From Antitrichia curtipendula (Eukaryota; Streptophyta; Bryopsida; Hypnales; Leucodontaceae), in NCBI GenBank assembly GCA_951230915.1, contig OX579637.1, positions 2,418,001 through 2,482,000 of the forward strand: a stretch of 64,000 nucleotides of DNA, read 5' to 3'. This document shows positions 39,622-51,946 of the stretch, one piece after another. A program made the position numbers and the translations under genes. The number at the start of each line of letters is the position of its first letter. Position 1 is the first letter of the stretch. Under the pieces are notes generated by a model, which was not told where the DNA came from, did not search any database, and worked only from the letters and a program-made list of their open reading frames with translations.

Positions 39622-40876
39622 TTGGACCATTCTTTTGCGGGTCCAATACAAATTAAAGAAAATGGGTGGTGATTTGCATGGGGCCATGGATTTGATAGAA
39701 ATAGATAAAATATATCCAACTTGCATATTATTTTTAATTTGTATCGTGCACTTATTTAGTGACTCATGCATTTGTCATTCTCTGAGATACACGGCAAGAC
39801 CATTCTTTTGCGGGTCCAATACAAATTAAAGAAAATGGGTGGTGATTTGCATGGGGCCATGGATTTGATAGTAATGGAAAGAATATTTCCAACTTGCACA
39901 TTCTTTTTAATTTGTATCGTGCACTTATTTAGTGACTCATGCATTTGTCATTCTCTAAAATACAGGGCTGGACCATTTTTTTGCGGGTCCAATACAAATT
40001 AAAGAAAATGGGTGGTGATTTGCATGGGGCCATGGATTTGATAGTAATGGAAAGAATATTTCCAACTTGCACATTATTTTTAATTTGTATCGTACACTTA
40101 TTTAGTGACTCATGCATTTGTCATTCTCTAAAATACAGGGCTGGACCATTCTTTTGCGGGTCCAATACAAATTAAAGAAAATGGGTGGTGATTTGCATGG
40201 GGCCATGGATTTGATAGTAATGGAAAGAATATTTCCAACTTGCAGATTATTTTTAATTTGTAACGTGCACTTATTTAGTGACTCATGCATTTGTCATTCT
40301 CTAAAATACAGGGCTGGACCATTCTTTTGCGGGTCCAATACAAATTAAAGAAAATGGGTGGTGATTTGCATGGGGCCATGGATTTGATAGTAATGGAAAG
40401 AATATTTCCAACTTGCACATTCTTTTTAATTTGTATCGTGCACCTATTTAGTGACTCATGCATTTGTCATTCTCTAAATTACAGGGCTGGACCATTCTTT
40501 TGCGGGTCCAATACAAATTAAAGAAAATGGGTGGTGATTTGCATGGGGCCATGGACTTGATAGTAATGGAAAGAATATTTCCAACTTGCACATTCTTTTT
40601 AATTTGTATCGTACACTTATTTAGTGACTCATGCATTTGTCATTCTCTAAATTACAGGGCTGGACCATTCTTTTGCGGGTCCAATACAAATTAAAGAAAA
40701 TGGGTGGTGATTTGCATGGGGCCATGGATTTGATAGTAATGGAAAGAATATTTCCAACTTGCACATTCTTTTGAATTTGTATCGTGCACTTATTTAGTGA
40801 CTCATGCATTTGTCATTCTCTAAAATACACGGCAAGACCATTCTTTTGCGGGTCCAATACAAATTAAAGAAAATGG
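38192..40876. repeat. Long-range duplicate block, copy 1 (offset 7,439 bp, 43 monomers)
   Basis: Matches 45,631-48,315 across 2,685 bp. Shared rare variants include GTAGCGTGCAC (39,225/46,664), CTCAAAGATACACGG, AAATATATCCAAC, GACCATTTTTTTGCGG, GCACATTATTTTTAA, GTAACGTGCAC and CATGGACTTG. A few differences are present, for example TTTGTGATTC against TTTGTCATTC near 38,737. The ends are set at TCGTGCAC against TCGTACAC (38,191/45,630) and GGGTGG against GGATGG (40,877/48,316). Confidence 0.88.
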
Positions 40877-42093
40877 GTGGTGATTTGCATGGGGCCATGG
40901 ATTTGATAGTAATGGAAAGAATATTTCCAACTTGCACATTCTTTTGAATTTGTATCGTGCACTTATTTAGTGACTCATGCATTTGTCATTCTCTAATATA
41001 CAGGGTTGGACCATTCTTTTGCGGGTCCAATACAAATTAAAGAAAATGGGTGGTGATTTGCATGGGGCCATGGATTTGATAGAAATAGATAAAATATTTC
41101 CAACTTGCATATTATTTTTAATTTGTATCGTGCACCTATTTAGTGACTCATGCATTTGTCATTCTCTAAATTACAGGGCTGGACCATTCTTTTGCGGGTC
41201 CAATACAAATTAAAGAAAATGGGTGGTGATTTGCATGGGGCCATGGATTTGATAGAAATAGATAAAATAATTCCAACTTGCATATTATTTTTAATTTGTA
41301 TCGTGCACCTATTTAGTGACTCATGCATTTGTCATTCTCTAAATTACAGGGCTGGACCATTCTTTTGCGGGTCCAATACAAATTAAAGAAAATGGGTGGT
41401 GATTTGCATGGGGCCATGGATTTGATAGAAATAGATAAAATATTTCCAACTTGCACATTCTTTTTAATTTGTATCGTGCACCTATTTAGTGACTCATGCA
41501 TTTGTCATTCTCTAAATTACAGGGCTGGACCATTCTTTTGCGGGTCCAATACAAATTAAAGAAAATGGGTGGTGATTTGCATGGGGCCATGGATTTGATA
41601 GAAATAGATAAAATATTTCCAACTTGCATATTATTTTTAATTTGTATCGTGCACCTATTTAGTGACTCATGCATTTGTCATTCTCTAAATTACAGGGCTG
41701 GACCATTCTTTTGCGGGTCCAATACAAATTAAAGAAAATGGGTGGTGATTTGCATGGGGCCATGGATTTGATAGAAATAGATAAAATATTTCCAACTTGC
41801 ATATTATTTTCAATTTGTATCGTGCACTCATTTAGTGACTCATGCATTTGTCATTCTCTAAAATACACGGCTGGACCATTCTTTTGCGGGTCCAATACAA
41901 ATTAAAGAAAATGGGTGGTGATTTGCATGGGGCCATGGATTTGATAGAAATAGATAAAATATTTCCAACTTGCATATTATTTTCAATTTGTATCGTGCAC
42001 TTATTTAGTGACTAATGCATTTGTCATTCTCTAAAATACAGGGTTGGACCATTCTTTTGCGGGTCCAATACAAATTAAAGAAAATGGGTGGTG

Positions 42094-42110
42094 ATTTGCA
42101 TGGGGCCATG
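42094..42110 (+). other. ATTTGCAT octamer overlapping a CATGG-GG-CCATG dyad (representative copy)
   Basis: ATTTGCAT is the reverse complement of ATGCAAAT, the octamer bound by POU-domain proteins in animals. Two bases before its end, the perfect inverted repeat CATGG-GG-CCATG begins and contains a CCATGG site. Both are present in most monomers. The GCATAAGG variant keeps part of the octamer (ATTTGCAT intact) but destroys the dyad, and the GATGTG-type monomers lack both. Protein binding is not shown by the sequence; only the motif match is. Confidence 0.5.
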
Positions 42111-42181
42111 GATTTGATAGTAATGGAAAGAATATTTCCAACTTGCACATTCTTTTTAATTTGTATCGTGCACTTATTTAG

Positions 42182-42199
42182 TGACTCATGCATTTGTCA
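42182..42199 (+). other. 18-bp dyad TGACTC-ATGCAT-TTGTCA containing TGACTCA (representative copy)
   Basis: The stretch is centred on the palindrome ATGCAT. TGAC on the left pairs with GTCA on the right, so 14 of 18 positions are symmetric. Its left half, TGACTCA, equals the AP-1/GCN4-type bZIP consensus. This element is among the most conserved parts of the monomer in all domains, although domain 1-3 monomers often read TGTATTT, which breaks ATGCAT. Any binding role is inference. Confidence 0.5.
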
Positions 42200-42217
42200 T
42201 TCTCTAAAATACAGGGT

Positions 42218-42240
42218 TGGACCATTCTTTTGCGGGTCCA
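42218..42240 (+). other. Inverted repeat TGGACC-N11-GGTCCA (representative copy)
   Basis: Six-base arms at 42,218-42,223 and 42,235-42,240 enclose an 11-base loop, ATTCTTTTGCG. The inverted repeat exists only in the GGACC/GGGTCC family. In the left-hand family the same positions read TGGGCC and GCTTCCA and cannot pair. Variants GCGGTTCC and AAGACC in the core break one arm. It could allow hairpin or cruciform extrusion, which is untested inference. Confidence 0.55.
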
Positions 42241-45200
42241 ATACAAATTAAAGAAAATGGGTGGTGATTTGCATGGGGCCATGGATTTGATAGTAATGGA
42301 AAGAATATTTCCAACTTGCACATTCTTTTTAATTTGTATCGTGCACTTATTTAGTGACTCATGCATTTGTCATTCTCTAATATACAGGGTTGGACCATTC
42401 TTTTGCGGGTCCAATACAAATTAAAGAAAATGGGTGGTGATTTGCATGGGGCCATGGATTTGATAGTAATGGAAAGAATATTTCCAACTTGCACATTCTT
42501 TTGAATTTGTATCGTGCACTTATTTAGTGACTCATGCATTTGTCATTCTCTAATATACAGGGCTGGACCATTCTATTGCGGGTCCAATACAAATTAAAGA
42601 AAATGGGTGGTGATTTGCATGGGGCCATGGATTTGATAGTAATGGAAAGAATATTTCCAACTTGCACATTCTTTTGAATTTGTATCGTGCACTTATTTAG
42701 TGACTCATGCATTTGTCATTCTCTAATATACAGGGTTGGACCATTCTTTTGCGGGTCCAATACAAATTAAAGAAAATGGGTGGTGATTTGCATGGGGCCA
42801 TGGATTTGATAGAAATAGATAAAATATTTCCAACTTGCATATTATTTTCAATTTGTATCGTGCACTCATTTAGTGACTCATGCATTTGTCATTCTCTAAA
42901 ATACACGGCTGGACCATTCTTTTGCGGGTCCAATACAAATTAAAGAAAATGGGTGGTGATTTGCATGGGGCCATGGATTTGATAGAAATAGATAAAATAT
43001 TTCCGACTTGCATATTATTTTCAATTTGTATCGTGCACTTATTTAGTGACTCATGCATTTGTCATTCTCTAAAATACAGGGTTGGACCATTCTTTTGCGG
43101 GTCCAATACAAATTAAAGAAAATGGGTGGTGATTTGCATGGGGCCATGGATTTGATAGTAATGGAAAGAATATTTCCAACTTGCACATTCTTTTGAATTT
43201 GTATCGTGCACTTATTTAGTGACTCATGCATTCGTCATTCTCTAAAATACAGGGTTGGACCATTCTTTTGCGGGTCCAATAAAAATTAAAGAAAATGGGT
43301 GGTGATTTGCATGGGGCCATGGATTTGATAGTAATGGAAAGAATATTTCCAACTTGCACATTCTTTTGAATTTGTATCGTGCACTTATTTAGTGACTCAT
43401 GCATTTGTCATTCTCTAATATACACGGCTGGACCATTCTTTTGCGGGTCCAATACAAATTAAAGAAAATGGGTGGTGATTTGCATGGGGCCATGGATTTG
43501 ATAGAAATAGATAAAATATTTCCAACTTGCATATTATTTTCAATTTGTATCGTGCACTTATTTAGTGACTAATGCATTTGTCATTCTCTAAAATACAGGG
43601 TTGGACCATTCTTTTGCGGGTCCAATACAAATTAAAGAAAATGGGTGGTGATTTGCATGGGGCCATGGATTTGATAGTAATGGAAAGAATATTTCCAACT
43701 TGCACATTCTTTTGAATTTGTATCGTGCACTTATTTAGTGACTCATGCATTTGTCATTCTCTAAAATACAGGGTTGGACCATTCTTTTGCGGGTCCAATA
43801 CAAATTAAAGAAAATGGGTGGTGATTTGCATGGGGCCATGGATTTGATAGTAATGGAAAGAATATTTCCAACTTGCACATTCTTTTGAATTTGTATCGTG
43901 CACTTATTTAGTGACTCATGCATTTGTCATTCTCTAATATACAGGGTTGGACCATTCTTTTGCGGGTCCAATACAAATTAAAGAAAATGGGTGGTGATTT
44001 GCATGGGGCCATGGATTTGATAGTAATGGAAAGAATATTTCCAACTTGCACATTCTTTTGAATTTGTATCGTGCACTTATTTAGTGACTCATGCATTTGT
44101 CATTCTCTAATATACAGGGCTGGACCATTCTATTGCGGGTCCAATACAAATTAAAGAAAATGGGTGGTGATTTGCATGGGGCCATGGATTTGATAGTAAT
44201 GGAAAGAATATTTCCAACTTGCACATTCTTTTGAATTTGTATCGTGCACTTATTTAGTGACTCATGCATTTGTCATTCTCTAATATACAGGGTTGGACCA
44301 TTCTTTTGCGGGTCCAATACAAATTAAAGAAAATGGGTGGTGATTTGCATGGGGCCATGGATTTGATAGAAATAGATAAAATATTTCCAACTTGCATATT
44401 ATTTTCAATTTGTATCGTGCACTCATTTAGTGACTCATGCATTTGTCATTCTCTAAAATACACGGCTGGACCATTCTTTTGCGGGTCCAATACAAATTAA
44501 AGAAAATGGGTGGTGATTTGCATGGGGCCATGGATTTGATAGAAATAGATAAAATATTTCCGACTTGCATATTATTTTCAATTTGTATCGTGCACTTATT
44601 TAGTGACTCATGCATTTGTCATTCTCTAAAATACAGGGTTGGACCATTCTTTTGCGGGTCCAATACAAATTAAAGAAAATGGGTGGTGATTTGCATGGGG
44701 CCATGGATTTGATAGTAATGGAAAGAATATTTCCAACTTGCAGATTATTTTTAATTTGTATCGTGCACTTATTTAGTGACTCATGCATTTGTCATTCTCT
44801 AAAATACAGGGTTGGACCATTCTTTTGCGGGTCCAATAAAAATTAAAGAAAATGGGTGGTGATTTGCATGGGGCCATGGATTTGATAGTAATGGAAAGAA
44901 TATTTCCAACTTGCACATTCTTTTGAATTTGTATCGTGCACTTATTTAGTGACTCATGCATTTGTCATTCTCTAATATACAGGGTTGGACCATTCTTTTG
45001 CGGGTCCAATACAAATTAAAGAAAATGGGTGGTGATTTGCATGGGGCCATGGATTTGATAGTAATGGAAAGAATATTTCCAACTTGCACATTCTTTTTAA
45101 TTTGTATCGTGCACTTATTTAGTGACTCATGCATTTGTCATTCTCTAATATACAGGGCTGGACCATTCTATTGCGGGTCCAATACAAATTAAAGAAAATG

Positions 45201-45630
45201 GGTGGTGATTTGCATGGGGCCATGGATTTGATAGTAATGGAAAGAATATTTCCAACTTGCACATTCTTTTGAATTTGTATCGTGCACTTATTTAGTGACT
45301 CATGCATTTGTCATTCTCTAAAATACAGGGCTGGACCATTCTTTTGCGGGTCCAATACAAATTAAAGAAAATGGGTGGTGATTTGCATGGGGCCATGGAT
45401 TTGATAGTAATGGAAAGAATATTTCCAATTTGCATATTATTTTTAATTTGTATCGTGCACCTATTTAGTGACTCATGCATTTGTCATTCTCCAAAATACA
45501 GGGCTGGACCATTCTTTTGCGGGTCCAATACAAATTAAAGAAAATGGGTGGTGATTTGCATGGGGCCATGGATTTGATAGTAATGGAAAGAATATTTCCA
45601 ACTTGCACATTCTTTTTAATTTGTATCGTA

Positions 45631-48315
45631 CACTTATTTAGTGACTCATGCATTTGTCATTCTCTAAAATACAGGGCTGGACCATTCTTTTGCGGGTCCA
45701 ATACAAATTAAAGAAAATGGGTGGTGATTTGCATGGGGCCATGGATTTGATAGAAATAGATAAAATATTTCCAACTTGCATATTATTTTCAATTTGTATC
45801 GTGCACTTATTTAGTGACTCATGCATTTGTCATTCTCTAATATACAGGGCTGGACCATTCTTTTGCGGGTCCAATACAAATTAAAGAAAATGGGTGGTGA
45901 TTTGCATGGGGCCATGGATTTGATAGAAATAGATAAAATATTTCCAACTTGCATATTATTTTCAATTTGTATCGTGCACTTATTTAGTGACTCATGCATT
46001 TGTCATTCTCTAAAATACAGGGCTGGACCATTCTTTTGCGGGTCCAATACAAATTAAAGAAAATGGGTGGTGATTTGCATAAGGCCATGGATTTGATAGT
46101 AATGGAAAGAATATTTCCAACTTGCACATTCTTTTTAATTTGTATCGTGCACCTATTTAGTGACTCATGCATTTGTCATTCTCTAAATTACAGGGCTGGA
46201 CCATTCTTTTGCGGGTCCAATACAAATTAAAGAAAATGGGTGGTGATTTGCATGGGGCCATGGATTTGATAGTAATGGAAAGAATATTTCCAACTTGCAC
46301 ATTCTTTTTAATTTGTATCGTACACTTATTTAGTGACTCATGCATTTGTCATTCTCTAAAATACAGGGCTGGACCATTCTTTTGCGGGTCCAATACAAAT
46401 TAAAGAAAATGGGTGGTGATTTGCATGGGGCCATGGATTTGATAGTAATGGAAAGAATATTTCCAATTTGCATATTATTTTTAATTTGTATCGTGCACCT
46501 ATTTAGTGACTCATGCATTTGTCATTCTCCAAAATACAGGGCTGGACCATTCTTTTGCGGGTCCAATACAAATTAAAGAAAATGGGTGGTGATTTGCATG
46601 GGGCCATGGATTTGATAGTAATGGAAAAAATATTTCCAACTTGCATATTATTTTCAATTTGTAGCGTGCACTTATTTAGTGACTCATGCATTTGTCATTC
46701 TCTGAGATACATGGCTGGACCATTCTTTTGCGGGTCCAATACAAATTAAAGAAAATGGGTGGTAATTTGCATGGGGCCATGGATTTGATAGAAATAGATA
46801 AAATATTTCCAACTTGCATATTATTTTAAATTTGTATCGTGCACTTATTTAGTGACTCATGCATTTGTCATTCTCAAAGATACACGGCTGGACCATTCTT
46901 TTGCGGTTCCAATACAAATTAAAGAAAATGGGTGGTGATTTGCATGGGGCCATGGATTTGATAGTAATGGAAAAAATATTTCCAACTTGCACATTCTTTT
47001 GAATTTGTATTGTGCACTTATTTAGTGACTCATGCATTTGTCATTCTCTAAAATACAGGGCTGGACCATTCTTTTGCGGGTCCAATACAAATTAAAGAAA
47101 ATGGGTGGTGATTTGCATGGGGCCATGGATTTGATAGAAATAGATAAAATATATCCAACTTGCATATTATTTTCAATTTGTATCGTGCACTTATTTAGTG
47201 ACTCATGCATTTGTCATTCTCTGAGATACACGGCAAGACCATTCTTTTGCGGGTCCAATACAAATTAAAGAAAATGGGTGGTGATTTGCATGGGGCCATG
47301 GATTTGATAGTAATGGAAAGAATATTTCCAACTTGCACATTCTTTTTAATTTGTATCGTGCACTTATTTAGTGACTCATGCATTTGTCATTCTCTAAAAT
47401 ACAGGGCTGGACCATTTTTTTGCGGGTCCAATACAAATTAAAGAAAATGGGTGGTGATTTGCATGGGGCCATGGATTTGATAGTAATGGAAAGAATATTT
47501 CCAACTTGCACATTATTTTTAATTTGTATCGTACACTTATTTAGTGACTCATGCATTTGTCATTCTCTAAAATACAGGGCTGGACCATTCTTTTGCGGGT
47601 CCAATACAAATTAAAGAAAATGGGTGGTGATTTGCATGGGGCCATGGATTTGATAGTAATGGAAAGAATATTTCCAACTTGCAGATTATTTTTAATTTGT
47701 AACGTGCACTTATTTAGTGACTCATGCATTTGTCATTCTCTAAAATACAGGGCTGGACCATTCTTTTGCGGGTCCAATACAAATTAAAGAAAATGGGTGG
47801 TGATTTGCATGGGGCCATGGATTTGATAGTAATGGAAAGAATATTTCCAACTTGCACATTCTTTTTAATTTGTATCGTGCACCTATTTAGTGACTCATGC
47901 ATTTGTCATTCTCTAAATTACAGGGCTGGACCATTCTTTTGCGGGTCCAATACAAATTAAAGAAAATGGGTGGTGATTTGCATGGGGCCATGGACTTGAT
48001 AGTAATGGAAAGAATATTTCCAACTTGCACATTCTTTTTAATTTGTATCGTACACTTATTTAGTGACTCATGCATTTGTCATTCTCTAAATTACAGGGCT
48101 GGACCATTCTTTTGCGGGTCCAATACAAATTAAAGAAAATGGGTGGTGATTTGCATGGGGCCATGGATTTGATAGTAATGGAAAGAATATTTCCAACTTG
48201 CACATTCTTTTGAATTTGTATCGTGCACTTATTTAGTGACTCATGCATTTGTCATTCTCTAAAATACACGGCAAGACCATTCTTTTGCGGGTCCAATACA
48301 AATTAAAGAAAATGG
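45631..48315. repeat. Long-range duplicate block, copy 2 (offset 7,439 bp)
   Basis: Counterpart of 38,192-40,876. Part of it, about 46,500-47,700, is found again at about 51,000-52,200 (offset 4,498 bp, 26 monomers), with GTAGCGTGC at 46,664 and 51,162, so the block has been reused more than once. Confidence 0.86.
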
Positions 48316-49724
48316 ATGGTGATTTGCATGGGGCCATGGATTTGATAGTAATGGAAAAAATATTTCCAACTTGCATATTCTTTTTAATTTGTATCGTGCA
48401 CCTATTTAGTGACTCATGCATTTGTCATTCTCTAAATTACAGGGCTGGACCATTCTTTTGCGGGTCCAATACAAATTAAAGAAAATGGGTGGTGATTTGC
48501 ATGGGGCCATGGATTTGATAGAAATAGATAAAATATTTCCAACTTGCATATTATTTTCAATTTGTATCGTGCACTCATTTAGTGACTCATGCATTTGTCA
48601 TTCTCTAAAATACACGGCTGGACCATTCTTTTGCGGGTCCAATACAAATTAAAGAAAATGGGTGGTGATTTGCATGGGGCCATGGATTTGATAGAAATAG
48701 ATAAAATATTTCCAACTTGCATATTATTTTCAATTTGTATCGTGCACTTATTTAGTGACTAATGCATTTGGCATTCTCTAAAATACAGGGTTGGACCATT
48801 CTTTTGCGGGTCCAATACAAATTAAAGAAAATGGGTGGTGATTTGCATGGGGCCATGGACTTGATAGTAATGGAAAGAATATTTCCAACTTGCACATTCT
48901 TTTTAATTTGTATCGTACACTTATTTAGTGACTCATGCATTTGTCATTCTCTAAATTACAGGGCTGGACCATTCTTTTGCGGGTCCAATACAAATTAAAG
49001 AAAATGGGTGGTGATTTGCATGGGGCCATGGATTTGATAGTAATGGAAAGAATATTTCCAACTTGCACATTCTTTTGAATTTGTATCGTGCACTTATTTA
49101 GTGACTCATGCATTTGTCATTCTCTAAAATACACGGCAAGACCATTCTTTTGCGGGTCCAATACAAATTAAAGAAAATGGATGGTGATTTGCATGGGGCC
49201 ATGGATTTGATAGTAATGGAAAAAATATTTCCAACTTGCATATTCTTTTTAATTTGTATCGTGCACCTATTTAGTGACTCATGCATTTGTCATTCTCTAA
49301 ATTACAGGGCTGGACCATTCTTTTGCGGGTCCAATACAAATTAAAGAAAATGGGTGGTGATTTGCATGGGGCCATGGATTTGATAGAAATAGATAAAATA
49401 TTTCCAACTTGCATATTATTTTCAATTTGTATCGTGCACTCATTTAGTGACTCATGCATTTGTCATTCTCTAAAATACACGGCTGGACCATTCTTTTGCG
49501 GGTCCAATACAAATTAAAGAAAATGGGTGGTGATTTGCATGGGGCCATGGATTTGATAGAAATAGATAAAATATTTCCAACTTGCATATTATTTTCAATT
49601 TGTATCGTGCACTTATTTAGTGACTAATGCATTTGGCATTCTCTAAAATACAGGGTTGGACCATTCTTTTGCGGGTCCAATACAAATTAAAGAAAATGGG
49701 TGGTGATTTGCATGGGGCCATGGA
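47927..49724. repeat. 5-monomer tandem duplication, unit 865 bp
   Basis: Bases 47,927-48,859 match 48,792-49,724 at 865 bp offset. I saw no difference inside the 933-bp match. Shared private states include AAATGGATGG, GCATATTCTTTTTAA, GCACTCATTTAG, GTGACTAATGCATTTGGC and GGGTTGGACC. The left end is set by GGGCTGG against GGGTTGG (47,926/48,791), the right by GGACTTG against GGATTTG (48,860/49,725). It is one of the youngest-looking events in the window. Confidence 0.92.
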
Positions 49725-51946
49725 TTTGATAGTAATGGAAAGAATATTTCCAACTTGCACATTCTTTTGAATTTGTATCGTGCACTTATTTAGTGACTCA
49801 TGCATTTGTCATTCTCTAAAATACAGGGTTGGACCATTCTTTTGCGGGTCCAATACAAATTAAAGAAAATGGGTGGTGATTTGCATGGGGCCATGGATTT
49901 GATAGTAATGGAAAGAATATTTCCAACTTGCACATTCTTTTTAATTTGTATCGTGCACTTATTTAGTGACTCATGCATTTGTCATTCTCTAATATACAGG
50001 GTTGGACCATTCTTTTGCGGGTCCAATACAAATTAAAGAAAATGGGTGGTGATTTGCATGGGGCCATGGATTTGATAGTAATGGAAAGAATATTTCCAAC
50101 TTGCATATTCTTTTTAATTTGTATCGTGCACTTATTTAGTGACTCATGCATTTGTCATTCTCTAATATACAGGGCTGGACCATTCTATTGCGGGTCCAAT
50201 ACAAATTAAAGAAAATGGGTGGTGATTTGCATGGGGCCATGGATTTGATAGTAATGGAAAGAATATTTCCAACTTGCACATTCTTTTGAATTTGTATCGT
50301 GCACTTATTTAGTGACTCATGCATTTGTCATTCTCTAATATACAGGGTTGGACCATTCTTTTGCGGGTCCAATACAAATTAAAGAAAATGGGTGGTGATT
50401 TGCATGGGGCCATGGATTTGATAGTAATGGAAAGAATATTTCCAACTTGCACATTCTTTTTAATTTGTATCGTACACTTATTTAGTGACTCATGCATTTG
50501 TCATTCTCTAAAATACAGGGCTGGACCATTCTTTTGCGGGTCCAATACAAATTAAAGAAAATGGGTGGTGATTTGCATGGGGCCATGGATTTGATAGTAA
50601 TGGAAAGAATATTTCCAATTTGCATATTATTTTTAATTTGTATCGTGCACCTATTTAGTGACTCATGCATTTGTCATTCTCTAAAATACAGGGCTGGACC
50701 ATTCTTTTGCGGGTCCAATACAAATTAAAGAAAATGGGTGGTGATTTGCATGGGGCCATGGATTTGATAGTAATGGAAAGAATATTTCCAACTTGCACAT
50801 TCTTTTTAATTTGTATCGTACACTTATTTAGTGACTCATGCATTTGTCATTCTCTAAAATACAGGGCTGGACCATTCTTTTGCGGGTCCAATACAAATTA
50901 AAGAAAATGGGTGGTGATTTGCATGGGGCCATGGATTTGATAGTAATGGAAAAAATATTTCCAACTTGCATATTATTTTCAGTTTGTATCGTGCACTTAT
51001 TTAGTGACTCATGCATTTGTCATTCTCTGAGATACACGGCTGGACCATTCTTTTGCGGGTCCAATACAAATTAAAGAAAATGGGTGGTGATTTGCATGGG
51101 GCCATGGATTTGATAGTAATGGAAAAAATATTTCCAACTTGCATTTTATTTTCAATTTGTAGCGTGCACTTATTTAGTGACTCATGCATTTGTCATTCTC
51201 TGAGATACATGGCTGGACCATTCTTTTGCGGGTCCAATACAAATTAAAGAAAATGGGTGGTGATTTGCATGGGGCCATGGATTTGATAGAAATAGATAAA
51301 ATATTTCCAACTTGCATATTATTTTAAATTTGTATCGTGCACTTATTTAGTGACTCATGCATTTGTCATTCTCTGAGATACACGGCTGGACCATTCTTTT
51401 GCGGGTCCAATACAAATTAAAGAAAATGGGTGGTGATTTGCATGGGGCCATGGATTTGATAGTAATGGAAAAAATATTTCCAACTTGCACATTCTTTTTA
51501 ATTTGTATCGTGCACTTATTTAGTGACTCATGCATTTGTCATTCTCTAAAATACAGGGCTGGACCATTCTTTTGCGGGTCCAATACAAATTAAAGAAAAT
51601 GGGTGGTGATTTGCATGGGGCCATGGATTTGATAGAAATAGATAAAATATTTCCAACTTGCATATTATTTTCAATTTGTATCGTGCACTTATTTAGTGAC
51701 TCATGCATTTGTCATTCTCTAATATACAGGGCTGGACCATTCTTTTGCGGGTCCAATACAAATTAAAGAAAATGGGTGGTGATTTGCATGGGGCCATGGA
51801 TTTGATAGAAATAGATAAAATATTTCCAACTTGCACATTCTTTTTAATTTGTATCGTGCACTTATTTAGTGACTCATGCATTTGTCATTCTCTAAAATAC
51901 AGGGCTGGACCATTTTTTTGCGGGTCCAATACAAATTAAAGAAAAT

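Larger units (their letters stand above)
42086..42258 (+). repeat. Reference 173-bp monomer of the core family
   Basis: Chosen because nearly every position carries the common state of the core domain (one common variant, GGGTTGGACC, is present). The elements below are given in this monomer and recur about every 173 bp: ATTTGCAT at 42,094, CATGGGGCCATG at 42,099, CCATGG at 42,106, GTGCAC at 42,168, TGACTCA at 42,182, the 18-bp dyad at 42,182-42,199, TGGACC at 42,218, GGTCCA at 42,235 and CCAAT at 42,238. The two CpG sites are in TCGTGC and TTGCGGG. The next monomer (42,259-42,431) differs at a single base. Confidence 0.95.
41863..44742. repeat. 9-monomer tandem duplication, unit 1,557 bp (second example)
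   Basis: Bases 41,863-43,185 match 43,420-44,742. Tags shared at this offset include GTGACTAATGCAT (42,011 region and 43,568 region), CATTCTATTGCGG, GCACTCATTTAG and TTTCCGACTTGC. Differences are few, mainly TTTTTAATTTG against TTTTGAATTTG. The match ends where GCACATTC meets GCAGATTA (43,186/44,743). Confidence 0.88.

Noticed and set aside
42200..42216. Splice-acceptor-like CTCTAAAATACAGGG suggesting an exon fossil
   Set aside because: It resembles a branch point and acceptor, but such short A/T-rich strings ending in AG are common, there is no paired donor or conserved reading frame, and the element varies freely (TATACAGG, GATACACGG, AATTACAGG).
42218..42240. CENP-B box
   Set aside because: The joint contains CGGGT, but the bases required upstream in the consensus (TTCG, then A at the fixed spacing before CGGG) are absent: aligned to CGGG the sequence has CATT where TTCG is needed. 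I found no match in the monomer on either strand.
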